A stretch of 64,000 bases of DNA. Source: Acidobacteriota bacterium (lineage in GTDB: Bacteria > Acidobacteriota > Terriglobia > Acidiferrales > UBA7541). The stretch is from contig JABCZG010000017.1 of NCBI GenBank assembly GCA_013289835.1, positions 1-64,000 on the forward strand, written 5' to 3'. Shown piece after piece: positions 1 through 7,353 of this stretch. Made by a program: the position numbers and the translations under genes. The notes under the pieces were generated by a model. It had not been told where the DNA came from, did no database searches, and worked only from the letters and a program-made list of their open reading frames with translations. Numbering within the stretch: position 1 is the stretch's first letter; each line of letters opens with the position of its first letter.

Positions 1-11
1 CATCATTTTTC

Positions 12-57
12 TGAGATGGGTCACAGGGACCTCCTTGTGACCCAAAATTTATCTCAA
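12..57. repeat. Imperfect inverted repeat / long hairpin
   Basis: Positions 18-29 can pair with 32-43 (GGGTCACA against TGTGACCC, extended by a G-U pair), and an outer arm TGAGAT at 12-17 can pair with ATCTCA at 52-57. No T-run follows on either strand, so a simple intrinsic terminator is not supported. It could be the end of a mobile element lying left of the window or an operator. Positions 58-262 hold no gene I can support. Confidence 0.45.
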
Positions 58-262
58 CCATCGAGCAACACTGCTCCGTTCACTTCACGCGCAGCGTCCG
101 CCGCCGGGCGGCTTCGTTCTCACGAGCAAACCGGAACTAATCCTCAAGTCCTGGTTAACGCGGGAACCCGGGATAAGTGCCCCAAAACATCTCTTCTAGG
201 CAGCGATGTCCACACTTCTCACCCCGATAGAACCAGCTATTTGCGGCGCACGGGGAAATTCG

Positions 263-1318
263 TCACCTCCCGTAAACCAACACGTGAAATGTTCCTTGAA
301 TCGCCGAGCGCTGAGGATGCGGCCGATCTGCCGTGGGGGCCGAAGCCGGAGCAAAGTCCGCTGTGTCCAAGAACAGGTTATGGGTCTTGGTGTCCAGGCC
401 CATGGTTTTGGCTCCGTATTCGGTCTTGATAGTTTCGCCTTCGCTGAATTTGTCGGGAGAGTCTTCGTGGAATACGTGGACCATGTCCTCGCGCGTAGAC
501 ACGAAGATCAGCCCCGTTTCCGGATCGTAGGCGGCGGCATCCGCGCCAGCCGAGATAGGGAATGACTGAAGTACTTTTCCGCTGTCAGAGTCGAGCACAA
601 CGAACATCTGGGGATTGCGGCCAGCGCTGAAGAGTCGGTGGTGCTTAACGTCCATGGCGAGAGCTGTGGGTGCTCCAGCGGGAGCGAGCGGCCAACGCGA
701 TTTAATCTTTAGCGAGCCGGTATCAATGGCGACAAGTTCGCTCTTGTCTTCCAGATTGACGTAGACCGTTCCGTTGCCATCGGCGACGGCAAACTCGGGG
801 CCGCCGCCAAGATCGATGGTCCCCACCACGCTCCCGCTCTTGGCATCAATCACCGTCGCATTGTGAGGATCGCCATCCATAACGAAGACGCGCTTCGAGA
901 AGGGATCGTAACTCACGCAGTCTGCGTCCTTGTCGGCCTTGGCTTCGCCGATCGCCTTGAGGGTCTGCAAATCAAAAATGACCACCTTCCCCTCAGCGCC
1001 GTCACTGATGAATCCGCGGCCAAATTCGCTTGCCACGGCAACCCCGTGGTCTTGCTTCAAACCCGTGATGTTGGTAATCAGGGCGCCGTTGTCGGCGTCG
1101 ATGACCTTGATTTCCGTGCCATGGGAAAGGTAGACGCGGCGAGCGCCAGAATCGACAGTGATGTAGTCGAAGTACTCGCGTGTGCTCCCCTCGGCCGCGC
1201 CGAAGCTGTATTTTTTGAGCAGGTGATAGCTGTTCGTGGCCGCCATCAAGAGCGAGCAAGTACCCAGCAGGATCACAAGTGCGCCACTTGCAAGACGTCC
1301 GAGACTATAAGACTTCAT
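263..1318 (-). CDS. Secreted YncE-like beta-propeller protein
   Basis: 351 residues. An N-terminal signal peptide (Lys-Ser near the start, hydrophobic core about 10-27) is followed by repeated blades with the pattern VIDxxSGxVVGTI, DPxxxRVFV and LDSDSGKVLQSFP. These are typical of YVTN/YncE-type seven-bladed propellers, which act outside the cytoplasm, usually with unknown ligands. I place the start at the ATG at 1318 because a strong GGGAGG ribosome site lies 6-8 bases upstream; an in-frame start 48 bases earlier lacks one. It is divergent from the glycosidase gene at 1635. No catalytic residues are recognisable, so the function is not assigned. Confidence 0.8.
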   Translation of the reverse strand: MKSYSLGRLASGALVILLGTCSLLMAATNSYHLLKKYSFGAAEGSTREYFDYITVDSGARRVYLSHGTEIKVIDADNGALITNITGLKQDHGVAVASEFGRGFISDGAEGKVVIFDLQTLKAIGEAKADKDADCVSYDPFSKRVFVMDGDPHNATVIDAKSGSVVGTIDLGGGPEFAVADGNGTVYVNLEDKSELVAIDTGSLKIKSRWPLAPAGAPTALAMDVKHHRLFSAGRNPQMFVVLDSDSGKVLQSFPISAGADAAAYDPETGLIFVSTREDMVHVFHEDSPDKFSEGETIKTEYGAKTMGLDTKTHNLFLDTADFAPASAPTADRPHPQRSAIQGTFHVLVYGR

Positions 1319-1634
1319 GCGAAACCTCCCTTGCGATGGAAGCCAATCCATGAACCCTATTGCCATCGTACCCTTTCGTTTGAGACAGCTTGGCTTCCGT
1401 CTCCGAAAGAAGCTATCTCAGCGAGCCTAAACGGAGGATAAATTACCAGAACTCCCTGACGGCCATCTCGGTTCGATCGGAGGTCAGATCAACCGAAGCC
1501 ATTTGTCCGGTAAGCGGCTTATCGGGACTTAGCGGGATACCCAGAGAATAAGTTCTGCAGTATGCTGTCCGGCGAAGCAAACCGCCCTGGTTGGCGGGCC
1601 GCGTAATTGATTCAGGGATAACCGGGAGCTGAGC
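1319..1634. other. Divergent intergenic region with hairpin
   Basis: This 316-base spacer separates two divergent genes and must hold both promoters. A short hairpin CCGCC-CTGGTT-GGCGG lies at 1582-1597, about 40 bases before the glycosidase start, within its probable 5' leader. No open reading frame is supported and I see no strong -35/-10 pair. Confidence 0.4.
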
Positions 1635-3152
1635 GTGACAACACGGCGAGAAGTTTTGAAGTATGTGGGGCTGGGAATGGGTGCGGCGGCGGCTTCAGCG
1701 TTAGGAGCGACGGTAAACGCCAAGGTCGAAGCGAATGATGCGCAGGCGCCGGCGAAGCCCGCGCAAACAGAAGTCACCGACAAGAGCGGCAAGCGACTGG
1801 CGGCGGGGGCGGAGATTGCCTGGACGAAAGTTGCGAAAAAGACCGCGCCAGCGGACATAACGGTGGACCCCACGAAACCGGCGCAGACGATCTTGGGATT
1901 TGGCGCGGCGTTTACCGATGCTGCGTGCTTCACGCTCTCGCGCCTGGGCGACAACGATCGCGCGAACCTCCTGCGCACGATGTTCGGGCAGGATCAGCAT
2001 GCCCTGAGCATGGGGCGCATTCCGATTGGCGCGAGCGATTACAGCACCGCGGCATACAGCTACGACGACGGCGCGGCCGATCCGGAGCTGAAGCGCTTCA
2101 GCATCGACCACGACCGCGATTACATTTTGCCCACCCTGCGCGCCGCGCTCAGCGCGAATCCGGATCTATTTTTGTTCGGCTCGCCGTGGAGTCCTCCTGG
2201 ATGGATGAAGTACAGCAACTCGATGTTGGGCGGAAACATCCGGCCGGAAAATATTCCCACGTACGCGCGCTACCTTCAGAAATTCGTGGAGGCCTATGCG
2301 GCGGCGGGCGTGAACGTGCGCGCCGTGACGCCCCAAAACGAGATCGATGCCGACCAAGGCGGCCGAATGCCCGCGTGTCCGTGGCCGCAAGAGGACGAGG
2401 AGCGCCTGGTGGTGGCGCTCGGCCCTTTGCTCGAAGCGAGCGGCACGAAAATCTGGATGCTCGACCACAATTACAGTTTGTGGGGCCGCGTGCTGGATCA
2501 ACTCTCCAATCCCCGCTTCAAAAAATACGTGAACACTGTGGCTTGGCACGGGTACCTGGGAAGCCCGGAGATGATGGGTAACGTGAAGCAGGGATTTCCG
2601 GACGTGGAAATGCACTGGACCGAAGGCGGAGACGACTACAAGTTCCCGGACTATTGGACGAGCTGGTGCAAGTGGGGCGCGACGTTCAGCGGCATTCTGG
2701 CCAACGGGCCACAGAGCATCACTACTTGGAATCTGGCTCTCGATGAGCGCGGACGGCCCAACATCGGTCCGTTCGATTGCGGCGGGCTGGTGCAGATTCA
2801 TTCAGAAACAAAAGAAATCAGGCAGGCGGGCTTGTATTGGGCGTTGGTACACTTCGCCCGGGCGTTTCGCCGCGGAACTGTGATTGTTGCTTCGCACGAC
2901 GCGAACGGCGACGCACCGGCAGTGAGCGGGGTACTGTACGTCCCGCCGGGACCCTTAGCAAGTGGGACGGGAATCCCCTATAGCTCCGCGACTTCGCGCG
3001 TGTTTCACACCGCCGCCAAAAATCCCGACGGCTCGATGGTGCTGGTGCTCACGAATCCGGGTGATGCCAGGGAGGTGACCGTCGCCTGCGGCGGCCAAAC
3101 TTCCAAAATAGCGCTGACCGCGGATTCCCTCACCACCCTGCGGTGGAGCTGA
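1635..3152 (+). CDS. GH30-family glycoside hydrolase, Tat-exported
   Basis: 505 residues, GTG start with GGGAG upstream. The N-terminus has a twin-arginine motif (TTRREVLK) and an Ala/Gly-rich hydrophobic stretch to about residue 27, so export by Tat is likely. The body matches glucosylceramidase-type GH30 enzymes: ILGFGAAFTDA near the start of the barrel, SPWSPPGWMK, the acid/base Glu in TPQNE (E236) and the nucleophile Glu in MHWTEGG (E330), followed by a C-terminal beta domain ending in LTTLRWS. Known members cleave beta-glucosidic, beta-xylosidic or beta-1,6-glucan links; the substrate here is not determined. The usual Pro after the acid/base Glu is replaced by Ile. Confidence 0.88.
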   Translation: MTTRREVLKYVGLGMGAAAASALGATVNAKVEANDAQAPAKPAQTEVTDKSGKRLAAGAEIAWTKVAKKTAPADITVDPTKPAQTILGFGAAFTDAACFTLSRLGDNDRANLLRTMFGQDQHALSMGRIPIGASDYSTAAYSYDDGAADPELKRFSIDHDRDYILPTLRAALSANPDLFLFGSPWSPPGWMKYSNSMLGGNIRPENIPTYARYLQKFVEAYAAAGVNVRAVTPQNEIDADQGGRMPACPWPQEDEERLVVALGPLLEASGTKIWMLDHNYSLWGRVLDQLSNPRFKKYVNTVAWHGYLGSPEMMGNVKQGFPDVEMHWTEGGDDYKFPDYWTSWCKWGATFSGILANGPQSITTWNLALDERGRPNIGPFDCGGLVQIHSETKEIRQAGLYWALVHFARAFRRGTVIVASHDANGDAPAVSGVLYVPPGPLASGTGIPYSSATSRVFHTAAKNPDGSMVLVLTNPGDAREVTVACGGQTSKIALTADSLTTLRWS

Positions 3153-3198
3153 ATCTATCTGCCGGCGGGCTAATCAGACGCAGGCGAAAATGTTGTGA

Positions 3199-3204
3199 TA
3201 TACA
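3199..3204 (+). promoter_or_regulatory. Possible extended -10 element
   Basis: TG-A-TATACA (TG at 3196-3197) lies 18 bases before the ATG at 3223 and would give a leader of about 12 bases. No -35 match is visible, which is usual for extended -10 promoters. Weak support. Confidence 0.3.
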
Positions 3205-3222
3205 ATTCTCTTAGTCACATCC

Positions 3223-3618
3223 ATGCTTCGTAGCGACCCCTCACAAGTGTTTCTCTTCAAATCTTGGCCCTTAATTGTCTTCGTCGGCCTTACGGTCGTT
3301 TTCTGGAAGATACGATTCAAATGGGCAGGATTGTTTGTTCTCGTCTTTGTTTTTCTCTTGTCCATGTTTCGCGCATCGCTAGCGGTAATTGAAATTCCTG
3401 ACGGCACCATTCGCTATCGGCGCGTATTCAAATGGAGAGAGCTACCGTACGCGGAGATTGTCAGCTGCGATGTCTCCCGTGCGGGTGTGGGGATTGGTTA
3501 CATCCGCCTCAAGTATTTTTTGTGGCCATGGGGAAAGCTGTATTTCATCTTGGACGAGCACATGGGACGCGGAAGGTTGCCACTTCTGGATTTCATTCAA
3601 GAACGCATTGGCAAATAA
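3223..3618 (+). CDS. Small membrane protein, unknown function
   Basis: 131 residues. Two adjacent hydrophobic segments (about 12-28 and 33-50) form a membrane hairpin, followed by a soluble beta-rich tail with IEIPDGTIRYRR and ELPYAEIVSCDVS. That tail resembles the PH-like domains of small bacterial membrane proteins (bPH/YdbT style), but the match is by eye only. No ribosome site is evident. The gene stands alone between the glycosidase and a secreted protein gene. Confidence 0.6.
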   Translation: MLRSDPSQVFLFKSWPLIVFVGLTVVFWKIRFKWAGLFVLVFVFLLSMFRASLAVIEIPDGTIRYRRVFKWRELPYAEIVSCDVSRAGVGIGYIRLKYFLWPWGKLYFILDEHMGRGRLPLLDFIQERIGK

Positions 3619-3806
3619 AACGCCAAGGCGGGTGCACTTCAGCCTAATGTCGCATCGACCTATTGAATCCACAGCGTTACTCAGGAGTGGACTCTCGCTT
3701 GATCGTGAAAGTAATCCTTCAGCGGCCCAACTGTATTAACATGCGCTCGCACTTGCTGTTCTCAATAGTTCTTTGTGGCAAGAGGACAAACGTAAGGAGA
3801 ACGATT

Positions 3807-4379
3807 ATGAAGTGCAAACTGGCGGGAGCGGCGGGATTGGCTGGGGCGTTTGTTGCGGGCATGGTGGTGGCGACGGCGTTGGGTGGGGGGATGGGAGCGG
3901 CGGGAGCGAAGACGCTGGGGGCGGCGGCGCAGGGGCAGCAAGTTACCGTGCAAAGGGTCATCAGCCCGACGGTGACGGACGAGGACATTGCTTTGCTGCG
4001 GCAAGACCTACGGGCAAGGAAAATGCAAGTGATTGGGCAGAATTTGTCGCTGTCGGATACGGAGGGGCAGAAGTTCTGGCCGATCTACAACCATTACGTG
4101 AAGGACTTGCAAGGAGTGAACGACCAGAAGTATGCGCTGTTGAAGCAGTACGCGGAGATGTGGGAAACGATGTCAGACCAAGATGCACTGATTTATGTGC
4201 GAAACTGGCTGGAGGCGGACGGGCAGGCGCAAGCGCTGCGCTTGAAGTATGTGCCGGTGGTAAGCCAGGTATTGCCGGGAAGGAAGGCGGCGACGTTTTT
4301 TCAGCTGGACCGACGGCTGAACATGATCATCGATCTGCAATTGTTTTCGCAGATTCCGTTGGCGCATGTGAAGGAGTAG
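3807..4379 (+). CDS. Exported helical protein, unknown function
   Basis: 190 residues. The ATG at 3807 follows a good AAGGAG site, so longer upstream versions are unlikely. The N-terminus is a signal peptide (MKCK, then a Gly/Ala-rich core to about residue 36). The mature part is helical with LSLSDTEGQKFWPIYNHYVK and VSQVLPGRKAATFFQLDRRL. This layout recalls Spy/LTxxQ-type periplasmic helical proteins (the LPxxKAxxFFQLDR stretch in particular), but the identity is not certain. It probably acts in the periplasm. Confidence 0.65.
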   Translation: MKCKLAGAAGLAGAFVAGMVVATALGGGMGAAGAKTLGAAAQGQQVTVQRVISPTVTDEDIALLRQDLRARKMQVIGQNLSLSDTEGQKFWPIYNHYVKDLQGVNDQKYALLKQYAEMWETMSDQDALIYVRNWLEADGQAQALRLKYVPVVSQVLPGRKAATFFQLDRRLNMIIDLQLFSQIPLAHVKE

Positions 4380-4417
4380 GCCAGTTTCCCTTCCTGCGAT
4401 CGAGGACTGGGGCTGTC

Positions 4418-4933
4418 ATGAATAAGGAATACACCAACGAAGTGAATAGCGGTCTAAAGATGCAAAGGTGGACCCCTTTCACGATTTGGAGATGGACCTC
4501 TCTCTTTCTTGTATCATACGGGGCTGGCCACGCGGTTTTGGTTGTAATTGCTGGGCAAGCTCTCAAACTTCAAACCCGGAGCTTGTTGATTCCTTACCTG
4601 CTACTACTTTGTTGCGGGTTCATCGGTGGGTCTCTCATTTACTGGGCACGTCAGTCATACGAGCGGCCCAGAACCGGCGCAATTAAGTTCGCTTTGGCGA
4701 TTTTTCTCTTCATGAACCTGTATATGGGCCTGCTGTTACTCAGCGCAGTGAAGTCAGACATCCTCTCAGGTAGCAACGCCCTGAACGGGTACGCCCCATA
4801 CATTTTGTCCGCGTCGGTGCTTGGGTCCCTGGTGGTATATGTGATGGCGCGTCGTCGGCTCGAGGCCATCAACCAATCCGCTACGGAAAACGGGGAAAAA
4901 CGGGGGACAGATGGCGGGTGGCAAAGACGATAA
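4418..4933 (+). CDS. Four-helix integral membrane protein, unknown
   Basis: 171 residues with four predicted membrane segments (about 27-47, 55-73, 84-104 and 121-141) and a charged hydrophilic C-terminus. No family recognised. The start at 4418 is the first good Met before the hydrophobic part; the ribosome site is weak. It lies 38 bases after the preceding exported protein and could be cotranscribed with it. Confidence 0.55.
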   Translation: MNKEYTNEVNSGLKMQRWTPFTIWRWTSLFLVSYGAGHAVLVVIAGQALKLQTRSLLIPYLLLLCCGFIGGSLIYWARQSYERPRTGAIKFALAIFLFMNLYMGLLLLSAVKSDILSGSNALNGYAPYILSASVLGSLVVYVMARRRLEAINQSATENGEKRGTDGGWQRR

Positions 4934-4985
4934 ATGCGCTAAAGCCATCGACGCCCGGAAACAGTGACCGCGGAGGAAGACGCTT

Positions 4986-5375
4986 ATGAATCTTCTGAAT
5001 CTCAGATACTTGACCGTTTTTGTTCTGCTGCTCGCGCTCCTCCCAACACAGAGAGCTGAGCAAGGAAGTCCCGCGTCCGAAAAAGACGGAACACTTGCTG
5101 TTCTTGTGACCTGGGGAGACGACTATAATACGCCAGCCACCGATGTGTACGTGGAAGCGCACGGTTTCGTGCGCAAACACAATTCCGAGAAGTCCTTTGT
5201 TCTCCAGCGGGCGACCGCCGGACGCTATGAAGGTTCACTCCCACCGGGAGTCTATGATGTGTTCGTAAGCGAGGGCACGTCAGAACCGCGATGCAGGCGT
5301 ATTCGCATCCGCGAAAGTTTGCCCAGCACTTGGACCTTGAAGCTCGAGATAGACGAGGTGTACACGCAGAAGTGA
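4986..5375 (+). CDS. Exported beta-sandwich-like small protein
   Basis: 129 residues, with a GAGGAAG site upstream of the ATG. A signal peptide covers about residues 1-24. The mature part contains DVYVEAHGF, GRYEGSLPPGVYDVFVSEG and WTLKLEIDE, the pattern of carboxypeptidase-regulatory-like (CarboxypepD_reg/Cna-B) beta-sandwich domains. Such domains usually bind or scaffold; no enzymatic role is implied. Confidence in the gene is good, in the fold moderate. Confidence 0.6.
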   Translation: MNLLNLRYLTVFVLLLALLPTQRAEQGSPASEKDGTLAVLVTWGDDYNTPATDVYVEAHGFVRKHNSEKSFVLQRATAGRYEGSLPPGVYDVFVSEGTSEPRCRRIRIRESLPSTWTLKLEIDEVYTQK

Positions 5376-5459
5376 GAGACCGTTAACCCCGCCTCCGCAA
5401 CCATTCAATCCTCAATTCTCCCCATTCCCTGCATTTCACTTAGCCTGTCGTCACTCCCA

Positions 5460-5476
5460 TGCTATCCTCTCCCGTG
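5460..5476 (+). promoter_or_regulatory. Possible extended -10 with orphan GTG start
   Basis: TG-C-TATCCT (TATCCT at 5463-5468) is followed five bases later by GTG at 5474, the same spacing as in other short-leader genes of this window such as hemE and the rhomboid gene. The reading frame behind it starts plausibly (VYAELNPRQPVS) and then runs into repeats, so this may be the remnant of a lost gene. Confidence 0.25.
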
Positions 5477-5546
5477 TACGCCGAACTCAATCCCCGCCAG
5501 CCCGTCTCTCCCGCGCGCTCAAGCTCCATTTCGTTCCGCCGTTCCC

Positions 5547-5586
5547 AACGTTCTAACGTTCAAACGTTCCAATGTTCAAACGTCCT
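5547..5586 (+). repeat. Tandem octanucleotide repeat, five units
   Basis: Five imperfect units of 8 bases: AACGTTCT, AACGTTCA, AACGTTCC, AATGTTCA, AACGTCCT. Each full unit contains the self-complementary core AACGTT. It lies in non-coding DNA. Confidence 0.8.
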
Positions 5587-5594
5587 TTCGATTC

Positions 5595-5608
5595 ATCCCC
5601 TTTGTTTT
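5595..5608 (+). repeat. 14-base direct repeat, copy 1
   Basis: ATCCCCTTTGTTTT; an identical copy is at 5823-5836. Each copy is followed downstream by a G-run cluster preceded by ATG. Confidence 0.7.
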
Positions 5609-5691
5609 CAAACTCTTCCGCACTCTTTTCCGCAATGGACGACACCTATCTCTTTTCCTTTCAATCGTTTCCACACTCTTTCCATCGTGAT

Positions 5692-5700
5692 GGGGGGGGG
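5692..5700 (+). repeat. Run of nine G
   Basis: Nine consecutive G on the plus strand, 83 bases after direct-repeat copy 1 and followed by TACCC. Homopolymers this long are length-unstable. Confidence 0.7.
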
Positions 5701-5822
5701 TACCCTTGCCTTCAAAAATCTAAACCATCACTTTAACCTTTCGTCTTCGCTCCAAGCGGCACCATTCCACCAAAATTATCTCCGCCCTTTCGCTTCAACC
5801 ACTTACAAATTGCCCATTTTCT

Positions 5823-5870
5823 ATCCCCTTTGTTTTGACATTCATCCATGTAATGGGGGGTGGGTGGGGG
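5823..5870 (+). repeat. Direct repeat copy 2 with clustered G-runs
   Basis: The 14-base repeat at 5823-5836 is followed by G-runs of 6 (5855-5860), 3 (5862-5864) and 5 (5866-5870) separated by single T bases. The purine strand could form a G-rich secondary structure. Confidence 0.6.
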
Positions 5871-6033
5871 TAGCGCCCGCAAATTCCCCAAGAAGAACTT
5901 GGACTGTCTCCGTATCTCCATGGAAACAAGGGACAAGCGATCGTTTTCACGCAGTGACGGCCGGAAATTTTGGAGGAAGGCTAAGCTGGAACGACACGAA
6001 GGGTTTGGCGCGGACTACCGGGTCCAGTTCAAT

Positions 6034-6050
6034 GATTCCCGTGGGGAATC
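6034..6050. repeat. Perfect 7-bp hairpin
   Basis: GATTCCC-GTG-GGGAATC. A second smaller hairpin (GGAC/GTCC, 6012-6025) lies just upstream. Together they suggest local RNA structure, but no known RNA family was recognised. Confidence 0.4.
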
Positions 6051-6280
6051 AAGAGGCTTGCCGGCAACGGAGGAGTCCGATCCAGTAGCCCGCATAGTAG
6101 AGGAGAGCATGTTTCATGCCAGGGACGGCGCGCTAGGACAGGAATTAAGCCCTCGCGTAAGTCTAAGATGCAAAGGCAGATGCGTCAGAAACCGAGAGGC
6201 AGCCACCACCACCCGAGGCGCCCACGGCTCCAGACGGGGCAGCCGCCTGCCAAGGTTGTGCAAAACTTTTTCGTGGGAAT

Positions 6281-6296
6281 CCGGCGGAGACGCCGG
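6281..6296. repeat. Perfect 6-bp hairpin with GAGA loop
   Basis: CCGGCG-GAGA-CGCCGG, a GNRA tetraloop on the plus strand. No T-run follows on either strand. Confidence 0.45.
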
Positions 6297-6333
6297 GAAA
6301 GGGGCAGGTTTAAAAAACAGCCACTACAATTTC

Positions 6334-6360
6334 GGGGCCGGCCTGAAGGCCGTCGCTACG
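6334..6360 (-). repeat. REP-like palindrome downstream of cheX
   Basis: On the minus strand this reads GTAGCGACGGCCTTCAGGCC; the stem is CGGCC/GGCCG at 6339-6352 with a 4-base loop. It begins 13 bases after the cheX stop. With its GTAG lead-in it resembles the GTAGGGGCG-type hairpins at 56129 and 59869. It may stabilise or terminate the chemotaxis transcript; a TTTTTT run follows about 18 bases further on. Confidence 0.5.
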
Positions 6361-6372
6361 GTGCGGCGCGCT

Positions 6373-6876
6373 TCAATCCAGAGCGGGAACCGCGCTGCGC
6401 TCGCTGCGCCGCCGATGCAGGTAGTGCATGGCAATATTCAAGTAGATTTCACCGCAAGGCGTTTCCAGGCAGATGACCATCGCTTCGGTGTCCGCGCTTC
6501 CCGCGAGGCCGGTTTCGTCCATATGAATTTCCGGCGGAAACACTTTGAAATGAAATCCCTGGTCGTTCAGCAGCGTCACGGAATTGCCGATGACCATGTT
6601 GGCAAGCTCGCAAACGGTTTCCTTGACCACTTGCTCGCTCGCTTCCACTTCCATGCCCGCCAGCTGGCTCGCCACCTTCATCGCCACTTCGTGCGAAAGA
6701 TCGAGGATGACGCGCCCTTCGATGTCGCCTTTGATGGCGATCAGCGCCGCCACGCCCTTGCGCCGATAGGTATTCTCATCCATCGAAAGGTCCTGGATTT
6801 TCGTCGGCGCCTGCAAAGACTCCGCGAAGACCGCATCCGCGGCACTGATGAACGGCTGAATCAATTCCATTCTCAT
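6373..6876 (-). CDS. cheX: CheX-type CheY phosphatase
   Basis: 167 residues. The central region has the CheC/CheX-family signature ExxN in CELANMVIGN, the residues that dephosphorylate phospho-CheY in the cytoplasm. Only one such motif is seen, as in CheX. The N-terminus (FISAADAVFAESL) and VILDLSHEVAMKVAS also fit CheX. It is the last gene of the minus-strand chemotaxis operon; its ATG overlaps the cheY stop by four bases (ATGA), implying translational coupling. It probably resets the CheY signal. Confidence 0.88.
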   Translation of the reverse strand: MRMELIQPFISAADAVFAESLQAPTKIQDLSMDENTYRRKGVAALIAIKGDIEGRVILDLSHEVAMKVASQLAGMEVEASEQVVKETVCELANMVIGNSVTLLNDQGFHFKVFPPEIHMDETGLAGSADTEAMVICLETPCGEIYLNIAMHYLHRRRSERSAVPALD

Positions 6877-7325
6877 GAGTGGTGTTCTCCTGCAAGCGCC
6901 ACCGGCGCGTTGACAGCATTGGGATCGTCGCTCAAGACGTACCGCAAGATTTCATACAGTACTTCCGGCTTCACCGGCTTCTGCACGAAGTGCTTCGCGC
7001 CCTTCTGCAGCGCCGCGAGAATGTTTTCCTGGTATCCGACCGACGACACCATGACGATGCGCGCGTCGCCATGCTGGCGAACAATGCGCTCCACGGCCTC
7101 GATGCCTTCCATCTGCGGCATGGTGATGTCCATGAGCACGATGTCCGGCTTGATGCGGTTGAATTCCGCGATGGCGGTAAGGCCGTCGCCGGCTTCACCG
7201 GCCACCTCGCCGCCGAACATCTCAATCATCTTGATGAGGTTCTTACGTGCGAAGACGGAGTCGTCTACCACCAGGTAGCGAACCGGCTGATTGTCTTTCC
7301 GAAGCAGGGCGGCAAATTGTTTCAT
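6873..7325 (-). CDS. cheY: CheY-like response regulator
   Basis: 150 residues. A single receiver domain carries the acidic pair D21/D22, phosphoacceptor D66 (in VLMDITMP), a Ser in the VSS switch position and Lys in the KP motif. There is no output domain, so it should diffuse to the motor or another target after phosphorylation by the CheA encoded two genes upstream. A 14-residue N-terminal extension and a C-terminal tail flank the domain. AAGGAG precedes the ATG. A 28-base gap separates it from cheB. Confidence 0.9.
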   Translation of the reverse strand: MKQFAALLRKDNQPVRYLVVDDSVFARKNLIKMIEMFGGEVAGEAGDGLTAIAEFNRIKPDIVLMDITMPQMEGIEAVERIVRQHGDARIVMVSSVGYQENILAALQKGAKHFVQKPVKPEVLYEILRYVLSDDPNAVNAPVALAGEHHS

Positions 7326-7353
7326 GGCCTTCTCCTTATCCCATCACTCGTTT

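Larger units (their letters stand above)
5376..6372. other. 1-kb gene-free island rich in repeats and hairpins
   Basis: No convincing gene is present. Long open frames across it have unlike codon use and low-complexity translations (Ser/Phe/His-rich). The plus strand is pyrimidine-rich from about 5560 to 5850. It holds a tandem octamer, a 14-base direct repeat, two G-run clusters and several perfect hairpins, listed separately. It separates plus-strand small exported proteins from the minus-strand chemotaxis operon. Confidence 0.6.

Noticed and set aside
5860..7278. Long plus-strand open frame of 472 codons across the chemotaxis genes
   Set aside because: It overlaps cheX and cheY, which are clear by motif; the translation is Arg/His-rich and is an antisense shadow.
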